A DNA stretch of 64,000 bases from Microbulbifer yueqingensis (GTDB taxonomy: Bacteria > Pseudomonadota > Gammaproteobacteria > Pseudomonadales > Cellvibrionaceae), in the NCBI RefSeq assembly GCF_900100355.1, contig NZ_FNFH01000001.1, positions 817,493 through 881,492 of the forward strand. The letters run 5' to 3'. Positions within the stretch are counted from its first letter, which is position 1. Each line of letters starts with the position of its first letter. The position numbers were made by a program, and so were the translations under genes. Of the stretch, positions 55,596-64,000 are shown piece after piece. The notes below the pieces were generated by a model that was given only the letters and a program-made list of their open reading frames with translations, had not been told where the DNA came from and did not search any database.

Positions 55596-56368
55596 CGGAC
55601 GCGGGTCTGCTCGGGGTAATTTGCCCGCAGCAGTTGCCATACCTCGCGCTTGCGCGCCGGCTCCCGCAGCAACTCACTGAGGCTGGGCATGGCCAGCAGG
55701 CGAGTGCCGTTCCACTCGCCGGCGGGACCCTCAAGGGCGACCGGGGAACAGAAATCACGGGCCTGCGCACCCATCAGCCAGATGGATTTCACCGGGCGGC
55801 GCGCACTGGCTGCCTCGAGCCAGCTGGAGCAGGTGTCGCGGGCATCGCTGGCCGCGGCCGGGCCGGCAAAGCGGTTCTCCGCCAGCGGCCAGCGCAGCCG
55901 GTCCTGTTCGCGCGGCAGCTCGTGCCAGGCCAGCGCACGGACAATATTGTTGAACAGGGATTCCACCGGGAGCGCGGCGCCGGGCTCGCGGCTGTCTACC
56001 GCCAGCAGTTCCTCGCCGAGCCACCAGCAGCTGAGCACGAACGGTGCCACTTCCTGCCGCGGCGGCGCCAGCTCGGATGGCCGCGGCGCGGCGCGCGTCT
56101 CGCGGGTGATATCGCCCACTTCGCGCAGCACTTCCGGCTGCGGGGCCGGGCGGGGCGTCGCTGCCCCGGAGGGCTGTGCCGGAACTTCCACCAGCTGGGC
56201 AGCCGAACGCGGCAGCGGACCGCTGGCCCGCTGGCTTTCATCGGCCGCCGCCTCAGTCGGGGGCAGCTCCGCCTGGCGCGGCTCGGGCGCCAGCGGCAGC
56301 ACAAAGCGCGGCATGTAGCTGGTGACGCCCAGCGCCTGCAGGTATTCCGCGCGATGTAGTTCGTGCAT
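55592..56368 (-). CDS. Probable HolD-like (DNA polymerase III psi) protein
   Basis: A 258-residue protein with a short N-terminal helix (YLQALGVTSYMPRF) resembling the HolD leader that binds the clamp loader, then a Pro/Ala-rich linker (about 35-110). The folded end has FVLSCWWLGEELLAVDSREPG and WHELPREQDRLRWPLAENRFAG. Position immediately before rimI, as holD in gammaproteobacteria, and the layout seen in pseudomonad psi-like proteins support the call. Sequence alone is weak, so psi subunit is a working name. The start overlaps the leuA stop by one base. Confidence 0.55.
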   Translation of the reverse strand: MHELHRAEYLQALGVTSYMPRFVLPLAPEPRQAELPPTEAAADESQRASGPLPRSAAQLVEVPAQPSGAATPRPAPQPEVLREVGDITRETRAAPRPSELAPPRQEVAPFVLSCWWLGEELLAVDSREPGAALPVESLFNNIVRALAWHELPREQDRLRWPLAENRFAGPAAASDARDTCSSWLEAASARRPVKSIWLMGAQARDFCSPVALEGPAGEWNGTRLLAMPSLSELLREPARKREVWQLLRANYPEQTRVR

Positions 56369-57903
56369 CAGACGCCCTTTCTCTTGCTCTCTCCACTGGC
56401 GAGCAAGTTTAAGGCATCCAGGTAGGCCTGTGCAGAGGCCACCAGGATATCGGTATCGGCACCGACCCCGTTGACCAGCCGGCCGTTCCGCTCCAGGCGC
56501 ACGGTCACGCTGCCCTGGGAGTCGGTGCCCTGGGTCACCGCATTGACGGAATACAGCTTCAGGTCTGCATTACTGTTCACCACCGACTCGATGGCCTTGA
56601 AGGTGGCATCCACCGGGCCGCTGCCTTCGGCTTCCGCGCTCACTTCCGCACCCTCGATCAGGATCTGCATCTGTGCGCGCGGGCGGTTGCCACTGCGGCT
56701 GTGGACATCCAGGGATTCGAGGCGGTAGTGCTCTACCGGCTCCTCGGCACCGGCGATGATGGACTGCAGGTCCTCATCGAAGATCTCGTGCTTCTTGTCT
56801 GCCAGGTCCTTGAAACGCTGGAATACCACCTGGAATTCCGCGGCGTCATCGAAGGTCACGCCCAGTTCCTCGTAGCGGGCCTTGACCGCAGCGCGTCCGG
56901 AGTGCTTGCCCAATACCAGCCGGTTCTGTCCCCAGCCGACATCCTCGGCACGCATGATCTCGTAGGTCTCGCGGTGCTTGAGCACGCCGTCCTGGTGGAT
57001 GCCGGACTCGTGGGCGAAGGCATTGGCACCGACGATCGCCTTGTTGGGCTGCACCGGGAACCCGGTGATCGACGACACCAGGCGCGAGGTGGGCACGATA
57101 TGTACGGGGTCGATGCCGGTCTCCACCGGGTAAAGGTCCTGGCGGGTCTGCACCGCCATCACGATCTCCTCGAGCGAGGCATTGCCGGCACGCTCACCCA
57201 GTCCGTTGATGGTGCACTCCACCTGGCGCACACCGTTCATCACCGCGGACAGGGAGTTGGCGACGGCCAGGCCCAGGTCGTTGTGGCAGTGCGTGGAGAA
57301 GATGGCCTTGTCGGAGTTGGGCACATTCTCGATCACGCGCTTGAACATGGCGCCGTACTCGCCCGGCTCACCGTAACCCACCGTATCGGGGATATTGATG
57401 GTCCCGGCCCCGGCGGCGATGACCGCCTCGATGATCCGGTACATGAAGTCGGGCTCGGAACGACTGCCGTCCTCCAGGGAGAACTCCACATCATCGGTAA
57501 ACTGCCGCGCCTGCTTCACCGCAGCCACCGCCTGCTCAAGCACCTGTTCAGGCTCCATCTGCAGCTTGTACTTCATGTGGATGGGGGAGGTGGCGATAAA
57601 GGTATGGATGCGCGAGGCATTGGCCTTCTTCAGGGCCTCACCGGCGCGGGCAATATCCGGGCCCACCGCGCGGGCCAGGCTGCAGATGCGGGAGTCCTTG
57701 ACGGCCTCGGCCACCGCCTGTACCGCGTCGAAATCGCCCTGGCTGGCGATGGCGAAGCCCGCCTCGATGACGTCCACCCGCATGCGCTCGAGCATGCGCG
57801 CGATACGAATCTTTTCGTCCGTCGTCATGGAGGCGCCGGGGCTCTGCTCCCCGTCGCGCAGGGTGGTATCGAAAATGACTAATTTATCTTTTTTAGTGTT
57901 CAT
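56368..57903 (-). CDS. leuA: 2-isopropylmalate synthase
   Basis: First committed step of leucine synthesis: acetyl-CoA plus 2-oxoisovalerate to 2-isopropylmalate. 511 residues, the bacterial type 1 length. The catalytic TIM barrel starts [18 protein letters not shown], with [15 protein letters not shown] and [17 protein letters not shown] as metal and substrate regions and [13 protein letters not shown] as a family signature. The C-terminal regulatory domain (about 400-500; [30 protein letters not shown]) binds leucine for feedback inhibition. GAGGAGAGAGCC precedes the ATG. No leader peptide gene was recognised upstream. Confidence 0.96.
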   Translation of the reverse strand: MNTKKDKLVIFDTTLRDGEQSPGASMTTDEKIRIARMLERMRVDVIEAGFAIASQGDFDAVQAVAEAVKDSRICSLARAVGPDIARAGEALKKANASRIHTFIATSPIHMKYKLQMEPEQVLEQAVAAVKQARQFTDDVEFSLEDGSRSEPDFMYRIIEAVIAAGAGTINIPDTVGYGEPGEYGAMFKRVIENVPNSDKAIFSTHCHNDLGLAVANSLSAVMNGVRQVECTINGLGERAGNASLEEIVMAVQTRQDLYPVETGIDPVHIVPTSRLVSSITGFPVQPNKAIVGANAFAHESGIHQDGVLKHRETYEIMRAEDVGWGQNRLVLGKHSGRAAVKARYEELGVTFDDAAEFQVVFQRFKDLADKKHEIFDEDLQSIIAGAEEPVEHYRLESLDVHSRSGNRPRAQMQILIEGAEVSAEAEGSGPVDATFKAIESVVNSNADLKLYSVNAVTQGTDSQGSVTVRLERNGRLVNGVGADTDILVASAQAYLDALNLLASGESKRKGV

Positions 57904-58350
57904 CAGGCTCTCTCCTCGTATGGGCCGAGGCTAAACAGCCGCTGTGTCGCTGTCTACGCATTGACCAACAATAAGTGGGGAATTCTGTGGGACCGGGGGG
58001 TAGTAAAATTATCTGCCACAACCGGGCAGTCGCAGCGAGAAAGTTAGCGCGCGATGGAGGTGCCAAGTGTTGGAGTGAACAGTGTGCATGACAGTGGCGG
58101 TGCAGGATGGATTATGGGCATTATGCGCCCCGCACTCCCGAACCGTCAATACTCATCCTAATAATGGCAAGAAGAAACCTTCATCAAGGCGAGCGCATCC
58201 TATTATCCCTCGTTAATTAGGACAGCAATAAACAAGGCTCGGACAGGCTGGTGCAGCACCGTGCTTTCCGGGGCGGGCGCGGCTATAGGGAACACATAAT
58301 GACGGAAGGGGTTACAGCCGGCGAAATTCCACATTGGGAACCGGGTCAGA
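57904..58350. other. Gap between leuA and the OhrR-type regulator gene
   Basis: About 450 bases. AT content is higher than in flanking genes around 57955-58230. The leuA promoter should lie here. I found no convincing leader peptide, T-box or terminator, and no gene; short frames entering it from 58251 are antisense to the regulator gene. Confidence 0.5.
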
Positions 58351-58857
58351 TCAGCCCGCGGTGCCCAATTTGCCGAGGAACTGCCAGAGCTGGCAGCGCA
58401 GCCGGTCTACTTCCTCACGGGAGACTCCCGCACCCTCGAGCTGCCTCTCCACCCACGCCTGGGCGCGGGGCCGCAGGGCGCGCCCGGCCTCGGTAATCGA
58501 TACCAGGGTCACCCGCTCGTCCCGGGGGGCGCGCCTGCGCTCCACCAGGCCCCGCTGCTCCATGCGTTTCAGCAGCGGCGTCAGGGTGCCCGAATCAAGC
58601 ATCAGTCGTCGCCCCAGCGCACCCACGCCGGCATCGGGGGATTCCCCGCGCGCCACTGCGGCATCCCACTCCCACAGCACCATCAACACCAGGTACTGGG
58701 GATAGGTCAGAGCCAGGTCCCGCAACATGGGCTGGTAGGCGCGGGTCATGGCACGGGATGCAGCGTAAAGTGCAAAGCACAGCTGGTTATCCAGCGCCAG
58801 CGGCTCCCCGCCGTCACAGGGAAACGCCGGCGTCGCCGGGCCGGGCTTGCTGGTCAC
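58351..58857 (-). CDS. OhrR/MarR-family peroxide-sensing regulator
   Basis: A 168-residue winged-helix repressor. The N-terminal [26 protein letters not shown] carries the Cys (about 27) that senses organic hydroperoxides in OhrR, and [16 protein letters not shown] is typical. The wing and recognition helix are [48 protein letters not shown] 58857 is chosen because it overlaps the glutathione peroxidase stop (GTGA), and the frame upstream is coding for that gene. It is probably co-transcribed with gpx and may repress it through the palindromes at 59371-59399. Confidence 0.85.
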   Translation of the reverse strand: MTSKPGPATPAFPCDGGEPLALDNQLCFALYAASRAMTRAYQPMLRDLALTYPQYLVLMVLWEWDAAVARGESPDAGVGALGRRLMLDSGTLTPLLKRMEQRGLVERRRAPRDERVTLVSITEAGRALRPRAQAWVERQLEGAGVSREEVDRLRCQLWQFLGKLGTAG

Positions 58858-59333
58858 AGCAGTGCCTCGATCTCGGCCTCCAGCGCTTCCGGCTTGTCCT
58901 TGGGTGCGAAGCGCTTCACCACCTGCCCGTCGCGATTCACCAGGAACTTGGTGAAATTCCACTTGATCCGCTCGGTACCGAGGATACCGGGTGCGTCCTT
59001 CTTGAGCTTGCTGAAGAGCGGATGCGCCCCCGGGCCATTTACCTCCAGCTTGGAGTAGAGCGGGAAGGACACGCCGTAATTGAGCTCGCAGAACTGCTGG
59101 ATCTCGTCGTCATTCCCGGGCTCCTGGCTGCCGAACTGGTTGCAGGGGAAGCCCAATACTTCGAGGCCGCGATCGCGGTACTTTTCGTACAGGGCCTGGA
59201 GTCCCTTGTACTGCGGGGTAAAGCCGCACTTGCTGGCGGTGTTGACCACCAGCAAAACCTTGCCACGATGTTCATCCAGGGAGGTTTCACGACCATCCTG
59301 GGTCTTGACGGGGATCTCAAATAACTCGCTCAT
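58854..59333 (-). CDS. Glutathione peroxidase
   Basis: Thioredoxin-fold peroxidase of 159 residues. The catalytic Cys36 lies in [16 protein letters not shown] (a Cys, not selenocysteine, form), with the conserved Gln in [13 protein letters not shown] (about 67-79) and [12 protein letters not shown] giving the Trp-Asn pair. ATG 59333 follows AAAGGAGACCACC; the frame is open ten codons further. It overlaps the regulator gene by 4 bases. Bacterial members of this type often use thioredoxin as reductant in place of glutathione, so the name reflects the family. Confidence 0.94.
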   Translation of the reverse strand: MSELFEIPVKTQDGRETSLDEHRGKVLLVVNTASKCGFTPQYKGLQALYEKYRDRGLEVLGFPCNQFGSQEPGNDDEIQQFCELNYGVSFPLYSKLEVNGPGAHPLFSKLKKDAPGILGTERIKWNFTKFLVNRDGQVVKRFAPKDKPEALEAEIEALL

Positions 59334-59370
59334 GGTGGTCTCCTTTCGTTTCTCGGCTCGCACAGCAATT

Positions 59371-59399
59371 TATATTGTGCACAATATATTTGTGCACAA
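59371..59399. promoter_or_regulatory. Two palindromic operator-like sites upstream of gpx
   Basis: TATATTGTGCACAATATA (59371-59388) is a perfect 18-bp palindrome, and TTGTGCACAA recurs at 59390-59399; their centres are 15 bases apart. They lie 37-66 bases before the gpx start. The OhrR-type regulator next door is the likely binder, though the half-site differs from the published OhrR consensus as I recall it. Confidence 0.6.
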
Positions 59400-59460
59400 C
59401 TCAGGTTGCAAGGCCGTGAACGGGAGTTGGGGTTGAGAGAGTGTCCGGAGGGGTTTATTG

Positions 59461-59475
59461 TGAGAATAATTATCA
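59461..59475. promoter_or_regulatory. Fur box-like site upstream of the FTR1 permease
   Basis: TGAGAATAATTATCA matches the 7-1-7 Fur consensus TGATAATnATTATCA at 13 of the 14 specified positions. It lies 36-50 bases before the permease start, where it would cover the promoter. Iron-repressed expression is therefore expected. Confidence 0.75.
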
Positions 59476-59510
59476 ATAATATTCGCACCTGATATTTTCC
59501 CCTGGAACGG

Positions 59511-61457
59511 ATGACATCCATGCGCACCATTACCCGGCGGCTACTGTTACTGCTGCCCCTTACCCTGTTCGCCCTCCACCTCCATGCCCAACCGGCAGGC
59601 CTGAGCGAGGCGGAGCTTCGCCAGCTCATGCAAATGGCGGAATATATTGGCGTCGATTACCCGGAAGCGGTGGAAGACGGTGAAGTCATCAATAGCGGTG
59701 AATACACGGAAATGCAGGAGTTCGCCGAGATGCTGGCGGAGCAAAGTGCCCGGCTTCAGCCCTCCAGTGAGGCCGCCGCTATCGGCGCGGCGGCAGGGAA
59801 GCTGCAAGAGGCCATTGCCAACAAAGCCAGCCTGGCCACAGTCAAGGCCCACACTGCGAAATTGCGCCAGGGCCTACTGTCAATCTCTCCCCAGCTCTCC
59901 CTGCCCGGGTCGCTCCTGGACACCGCCGAGAGTGAGGCGCTGTACCAGAGCCACTGCGTGGCCTGCCATGGCCCCGCCGGCAGGGGCGACGGGCCGCTGG
60001 CCTCCGGCCTGGAACCGCCACCCACAAACTTCCACGACCGCGAGCGGGCCGAAAACCGTTCGGTGCTCGGGCTCTACGATGCCATCAGCAATGGTATCGA
60101 CGGTACCGCCATGACCTCCTTCAGCGGCCTCAGTGAGCGGCAGCGGTGGTCGCTGGCTTTTTATGTCGGCAGCCTCGCATTCGGCGATGCCGGCGGCCGC
60201 GCTGCCGGATCCCCCCAGCCCACCCTGGAAGACCTGGTGATGTACAGTCCGGAGGTACTGGTCGCCGACCGTCCGGGCCTGGTGCCGGCAGATGTCGCCG
60301 CGCTGCGGGCACAGCCGGCGCAATTGTTCGAACCTGCTGCGACTTCCGCTGGCACCCAACCCCTGGAGACCGCCCGCGATCAACTGCGCGGCGCGCTGGT
60401 TGCCTACCGGGAGGGCGATTTCCACGCCGCCCGTACCCTTGCGGTAAGCGCCTATCTCGATGGGTTTGAACTGGTAGAGGGCACTCTCGACTCTCGCGAT
60501 GTCGAACTGCGCAAAGCCATCGAGAAGCAGTTGCTGGGCCTGCGTGCACAGCTTTCGGCCCCGGGCGACCCACAACAGGTCGAGCAGCAGGTGGCCGAAG
60601 TCCTTGCCCAGCTGGAGCTTGCCCAGTCGACCCTGGAGGGTTCGGGCCTGTCCTCCCCCGCCCTGTTCCTGGCCAGCCTTCTGATCCTGCTGCGGGAGGG
60701 GCTCGAGGCTCTGCTGGTGGTTATTGCCCTGACCACCATACTGCTCAAGACCGGTCGCACCGATGCCCTGCGCTACGTGCACCTGGGCTGGGTTACAGCA
60801 TTCATCGCCGGCTTCGCCACCTGGCTCGCGGCCCAGCATCTCCTCACCATCAGTGGCGCCAGCCGTGAGGTAATGGAGGGTGTGGCCGCCCTCGTCGCCG
60901 CCGCCGTCCTCTTCTATGTCGGGTTCTGGATGCACAGCAAAACCCAGGCGACAGACTGGCAGCAATACATCCAGGCCAATATTGACCGGAGCCTGAGTAG
61001 CGGCGCCCTCTGGGGCATCGCCGGCCTGGCCTTTATCGCAGTCTACCGGGAGATATTCGAGACCATCCTGTTCTACCAGGCCCTGCTGACGCAGAGCGCC
61101 ACCGCCGGTGAAGGTTCACTCTGGGCGGGACTCGCGACCGGCGCAGTGTTGCTCGCTGTGGCCGGCTGGCTCATGGTGCGCTATTCGCAGAAACTGCCGA
61201 TCGGGAAGTTCTTCGCGACCACCACCTTTATCTTGCTGGCTCTCTCCTTCGTGCTGGCAGGGAAGGCAGTCGCGGCGCTGCAGGAAGCGGCCCTGATCAG
61301 CATGACGGCACTGCCGTTCAACCTTTCGATCGGGTGGCTGGGGATCCATCCCACCTGGGAAGGCGTCGGCCTGCAGCTGCTGATCGCGCTGCTGTCGCTG
61401 GCCATCATAACCCGGGGCAGCCAGCGTAATAGTTCAACTGCCGCGGTCGAGGGCTGA
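59511..61457 (+). CDS. FTR1-family iron permease with N-terminal cytochrome c domain
   Basis: A 648-residue inner-membrane iron importer. Signal peptide (RRLLLLLPLTLFALHLHA), then a helical periplasmic part and a cytochrome c domain with C149VACH153 and the distal region GTAMTSFSGLSERQRWSLAFYVGSL (axial Met in TAMTSF). From about residue 385, seven FTR1 helices begin, with REGLE (about 395) and REIFE (about 513), the iron-binding R-E-x-x-E pair. Such fusions import ferrous iron, oxidising it through the haem or a partner (inference). Fur box at 59461. Start at 59511 or at 59520; neither has a strong ribosome-binding site. Confidence 0.9.
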   Translation: MTSMRTITRRLLLLLPLTLFALHLHAQPAGLSEAELRQLMQMAEYIGVDYPEAVEDGEVINSGEYTEMQEFAEMLAEQSARLQPSSEAAAIGAAAGKLQEAIANKASLATVKAHTAKLRQGLLSISPQLSLPGSLLDTAESEALYQSHCVACHGPAGRGDGPLASGLEPPPTNFHDRERAENRSVLGLYDAISNGIDGTAMTSFSGLSERQRWSLAFYVGSLAFGDAGGRAAGSPQPTLEDLVMYSPEVLVADRPGLVPADVAALRAQPAQLFEPAATSAGTQPLETARDQLRGALVAYREGDFHAARTLAVSAYLDGFELVEGTLDSRDVELRKAIEKQLLGLRAQLSAPGDPQQVEQQVAEVLAQLELAQSTLEGSGLSSPALFLASLLILLREGLEALLVVIALTTILLKTGRTDALRYVHLGWVTAFIAGFATWLAAQHLLTISGASREVMEGVAALVAAAVLFYVGFWMHSKTQATDWQQYIQANIDRSLSSGALWGIAGLAFIAVYREIFETILFYQALLTQSATAGEGSLWAGLATGAVLLAVAGWLMVRYSQKLPIGKFFATTTFILLALSFVLAGKAVAALQEAALISMTALPFNLSIGWLGIHPTWEGVGLQLLIALLSLAIITRGSQRNSSTAAVEG

Positions 61458-61879
61458 CCCGGCAGGAAACACCTGGTTGAATCGGCCCGGCGGTCCCCTC
61501 CACAGCAATCCGTGGGCGGCTCCGCCGGGTGGCCGTGAACGGTTCGCGCAGCGCGCTCCCTTTTCTTTTCCCTTTCCCTTATTCTCTTTTTCTTCGCCCC
61601 TTCCTCCCTGTTTTTTCACACCCGTCCCCGGCGCCTCTCAATCTTGTATCTAGAGGACATGCCGGCCGCTTACGTCCGTAAATAACATTGCTTTTGCCGG
61701 CCGCACCTGCAGTTTGTACCCATGTACCGGCGCCGCATTACAAGCGCTTACAACCAGTTAAGCTGCCGCCTGAAATAACGTATCTTCCAGTCAATCGCAG
61801 CAACCTTGGCCACTCGATCTGGGCGCAGTCACCTGCCTGTCGCCACGTCTCGATAACGAATTAGAGGAGTTCAGCTGCC
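61458..61879. other. Gap between the permease and PP2C genes
   Basis: About 420 bases with no supported gene. It holds a T/C-rich tract near 61560-61620 (minus strand A/G-rich), which could act as a weak terminator region after the permease gene. No RNA or repeat recognised. Confidence 0.5.
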
Positions 61880-62665
61880 ATGACGTCAGTACGGCTCGCC
61901 GTTGATGGACGCTCAGACATTGGGCTATTCCGTGAGGACAATGAGGATCGCGTCTTCTGTTATGAAGACACTCACCATCCATTTGCCTATGTCATCCTTG
62001 CGGATGGTATGGGAGGGCACCGTGGCGGTGCCATGGCCAGTGAAATCGCAACAAGGTCTATCCACAATTGTCTCGATCAAGTCCTCTCTGAGTCGTTTCT
62101 GGCGAGCCCCGCTGCGCAGCAGGAGGAGCTGCTGAAGAGCACCATGACCCGCGCTATCGACTCGGCAAACCAGCAGATTCTCGAGGCGAAAAAATCCAAC
62201 CCTGAGTATGCCCGGATGGGAACCACTGTCGTGGCCGCGGCAATATGGAACGACTATCTGGTAGTGGCCCACGTGGGCGACTCCCGCGCCTATCACTGGT
62301 CCGGCCGCCGGCTCCAGAGACTGACCCGCGATCATAGCTTCGTGCAGGAACTGATCGACAGTGGCCAGCTAAGCGAGGAGGAGGGGCGGAAGTCCCGACT
62401 GCGCAACCAGCTCACGAGCGCCCTGGGAATTACCGAAGAGGTCAGTCCTTCCATCTTGGCCAGGCGCCTGACAGACTACAGTCTGCTGCTACTCTGCAGC
62501 GACGGGCTCACGGACTACCTCGACGATCCGCAGCTTGAGAAAATCCTTAACACCCATCGCCCGGCCTTGAGCTGTACTCACCGGTTCATTGATGAAGCCA
62601 ACCGGATGGGCGGCAAGGACAATATCAGTGCCGGAATGATCGAGTTCCAGCGCGAGGCGGGTTAG
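61880..62665 (+). CDS. PP2C-type serine/threonine protein phosphatase
   Basis: A 261-residue metal-dependent phosphatase. Motifs in order: LFREDNEDRVF (the D of motif 1), VILADGMGGHRGGAMASEIA (motif 2, DGMGG), MGTTVVAAAIWNDYLVVAHVGDSRAYHWS (motifs 5/6), LLLCSDGLTDYLDD (motif 8), GGKDNISAGMIEF (motif 11, GxxDNI). All metal ligands look intact. GAGGAGTTCAGCTGCC precedes the ATG. No kinase gene is adjacent; in other bacteria such phosphatases belong to Stp/PppA-type signalling, including type VI secretion, but nothing here links it to one. Confidence 0.94.
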   Translation: MTSVRLAVDGRSDIGLFREDNEDRVFCYEDTHHPFAYVILADGMGGHRGGAMASEIATRSIHNCLDQVLSESFLASPAAQQEELLKSTMTRAIDSANQQILEAKKSNPEYARMGTTVVAAAIWNDYLVVAHVGDSRAYHWSGRRLQRLTRDHSFVQELIDSGQLSEEEGRKSRLRNQLTSALGITEEVSPSILARRLTDYSLLLLCSDGLTDYLDDPQLEKILNTHRPALSCTHRFIDEANRMGGKDNISAGMIEFQREAG

Positions 62666-63013
62666 GCACCAACCTGCCGCAACAAACCTTCGCTCAGCTT
62701 GTCCGGTAGCGCTGTACAGCGCAGAGCCGCTCTTCTCGGGATCGATATAACCGCTACTCCCCTTATCATGAGGTTTCGCGCTTCCCGCCGGGATTTCGTT
62801 TTTTCCACCCAGGATCTACAGGGTATTTATTCACAGTGAGGTACCAAGCGCATACTCGGGAATGGGCATGCTGACGGTTACCAACAGAATATCTGGACAT
62901 ACCTGTGAATAACCTTGGGGTATGAACGTTTGGCCCCCTAGCCGTGAGCAACGGGGCGGATAGTGTAAAAATACGTCGACTACTGGTCCCAAGCTTTCAC
63001 CTGCAGTGCAACG

Positions 63014-63108
63014 CCCCGGGATCGCGCACGAATCGCATGGCAGCGCATACTGCGCTGCGTGGTAGTGACAGTAATTCATCGTATCCAAAATAAAAAAGGG
63101 CCACCCGA
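63014..63108. repeat. Imperfect repeat, copy A
   Basis: About 90 bases sharing with copies B and C the segments CGCACGA, GCATGGCAGCGC, GCGCTGCGTGGTAGTGACAG, TAATTCATCGTATCC and the A-run AATAAAAAAGGGCCACCC. The downstream half of the terminator stem is lost or displaced: a partner GGGTGGC occurs only at 63164. Confidence 0.8.
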
Positions 63109-63213
63109 CTGGCGCTCCCCTGACAAACTGCAACGTAGTTTGGACTGCCGTAGGCAGCCCGAAGGGTGGCGCGCACGGAAATACAGCATCACCTGACCGT
63201 ACCGCGTAACGAT

Positions 63214-63380
63214 GACCTACACTGTGTCCCGCACCTTGCGCGGTCTCGCTGCGCGATGCCTGCGGCACACCAAGCTTGCACCTTCGGTGCATCGGTCCGG
63301 GGTCGCGCACGACTCGCATGGCAGCGCATGCTGCGCTGCGTGGTAGTGACAGTAATTCACCGTATCCCAAATAAAAAAAG
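63214..63380. repeat. Imperfect repeat, copy B
   Basis: About 167 bases, closely similar to copy C over their length: CTACACTGTGTCCCGC, GCGCGGTCTCGCTGCGCGA, TGCCTGCGGCACACCAAGCT, then the core shared with copy A. It is followed on the minus strand by a terminator hairpin at 63380-63405. Confidence 0.85.
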
Positions 63381-63405
63381 CCCTGACCGCGTTAGCGATC
63401 AGGGC
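63380..63405 (-). terminator. Terminator in the rrn tail (copy B)
   Basis: On the minus strand GCCCTGA / TCAGGGC forms a 7-bp outer stem with an inner CGC/GCG, followed by seven T (A73-A79 on the plus strand, 63373-63379). Confidence 0.7.
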
Positions 63406-63463
63406 CTTTGGAATGAAAGCCTGACGAAAGCTGGCCCCATGAGCTTAGCGAGTGTGTTGGGTC

Positions 63464-63628
63464 TGACCTACACTGTGTCCCGCGCTTTGCGCGGTCTCGC
63501 TGCGCGATGCCTGCGGCACACCAAGCTTGCACCATTGGTGCATCCGGGGTCGCGCACGACCTTGTCGCATGGCAGCGCTTTGCGCTGCGTAGTAGTGACA
63601 GTAATTCATAGTATCCCAAATAAAAAAA
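63464..63628. repeat. Imperfect repeat, copy C
   Basis: About 165 bases matching copy B, with differences such as CATTGGTGC for CTTCGGTGC and a short ACCTTGT insertion. It lies directly beyond the rrn terminator at 63622-63657. Confidence 0.85.
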
Positions 63629-63657
63629 GGGCCACCCGATTGGGTGGCCCTTTTTTT
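63622..63657 (-). terminator. Terminator of the rRNA operon, bidirectional
   Basis: A perfect 9-bp stem GGGCCACCC / GGGTGGCCC with loop GATT is flanked by seven A on the left and seven T on the right, so it can work on either strand. It lies 9 bases from the 3' end of the 5S gene. Confidence 0.9.
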
Positions 63658-63665
63658 ATTTAGAA

Positions 63666-63782
63666 GCCTGACGATGACCTACTCTCGCATGGGGAGGCCC
63701 CACACTACCATCGGCGATGTTGCGTTTCACTTCTGAGTTCGGCAAGGGATCAGGTGGTTCCACAACTCTATGGTCGTCAGGC
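63666..63782 (-). rRNA. rrf: 5S ribosomal RNA
   Basis: About 117 bases. On the minus strand it reads from GCCTGACGACCATAGAG to GTAGGTCATCGTCAGGC; the ends pair to form helix I (GCCTGACGA / TCGTCAGGC). The family's CCACCTGATCCCTTGCCGAA and CCGATGGTAGTGTGGGG segments are intact. End positions are by eye. Confidence 0.96.
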
Positions 63783-63966
63783 AAACTGGCTTGGGTTGGC
63801 GATGGTCTTACGGGCTGTGCCCTGCTCTGCCTGTTACCGCCGTTTGCATGATCTCTCGATCAACGGTAACCCCAAATAAGTCGGTGAAACATTCTGTAGT
63901 AATACACCGCAAGAGGTGTGTCTCTCGATTGGCCACAATCCAATCGTTAGTAATCATCTCTGTTGT

Positions 63967-64000
63967 ATGGTCAAGCCTCACGGGCAATTAGTACTGGTTA
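63967..64000 (-). rRNA. rrl: 23S ribosomal RNA, 3' end only
   Basis: The last 34 bases of the window, read on the minus strand, are TAACCAGTACTAATTGCCCG then TGAGGCTTGACCAT, the terminal part of 23S rRNA (compare E. coli ...CAGTACTAATGAACCGTGAGGCTTAACC). The gene continues beyond the window. The 184-base 23S-5S spacer (63783-63966) has no tRNA. Confidence 0.9.

Noticed and set aside
62831..63370. A 179-codon minus-strand frame across the rrn tail repeats
   Set aside because: Its sequence repeats itself with the DNA repeats, and it lies in terminator-rich spacer; spurious.
62985..63630. CRISPR array
   Set aside because: Only three long, imperfect, unevenly spaced copies, tied to rrn terminators; no cas genes.

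Overview
The window is a GC-rich chromosomal segment of a free-living, probably marine gammaproteobacterium. The gene families (rnfCDGE, SO2930-type dihaem cytochrome with its beta-helix partner, RtcA, PrfC, RimI, LeuA, OhrR/GPx) and the base composition would fit Cellvibrionales such as Microbulbifer. That placement is my inference from family resemblance; no search was run.

Layout. 1-4282: 3' part of an rnf operon (rnfC truncated by the window edge, then D, G, E in overlapping frames). 4456-12540: a TetR regulator, a double solute-binding-domain lipoprotein, the dihaem cytochrome/beta-helix pair, a small secreted protein, a Yip1-like membrane protein and ilvE. 13145-28646: a co-oriented cluster of about 13 genes: a TonB-C-like protein, a (Gln-Ser)n lipoprotein, a third lipoprotein, a TPR membrane protein, a PEGA/SUMF1 membrane protein, a short secreted peptide, an ExbB/TolQ/MotA-like channel, a degenerate Hsp70-like protein, two membrane-anchored VWA proteins, two more lipoproteins and an M48 metalloprotease lipoprotein. 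This is the best candidate for an undescribed system. I read it as an ion-driven inner-membrane motor whose ExbD-like partners carry periplasmic VWA domains, coupled to envelope lipoproteins and a protease.

28804-42144: mostly housekeeping or accessory metabolism: acyl-CoA ligase, GlpQ-type phosphodiesterase, PRC-barrel protein, DsrE protein, a large protein with a papain-like triad, ATP-grasp enzyme, NADP-type glutamate dehydrogenase, an HTH/membrane-protein pair divergent from an MFS-acyltransferase fusion, a VOC protein and RtcA. 42480-45650: an AT-rich island on the minus strand with serine hydrolase, amber-interrupted GST and GNAT genes. A good attC-like site separates the GNAT and GST genes, so this looks like a fragment of an integron cassette array without an integrase in view. 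45762-50617: minus-strand M28 peptidase, small membrane protein, TSUP permease, acyltransferase and prfC. 50753-58857: aminopeptidase P, alpha/beta hydrolase, MATE exporter, rimI, a HolD-like protein, leuA and an OhrR-type regulator. 58854-62665: glutathione peroxidase, a cytochrome c-FTR1 iron permease behind a near-consensus Fur box, and a PP2C phosphatase. 62666-64000: the 3' end of an rRNA operon on the minus strand (23S tail, 5S), followed by degenerate tandem repeats and hairpin terminators.

Working together: Rnf, the Fur-controlled permease and the OhrR/GPx pair point to redox, iron and peroxide handling. IlvE and LeuA belong to branched-chain amino acid synthesis. The 13-gene cluster looks like one envelope machine. 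Starts were moved from the longest frame wherever a ribosome-binding site or overlap with the upstream stop favoured an internal start.
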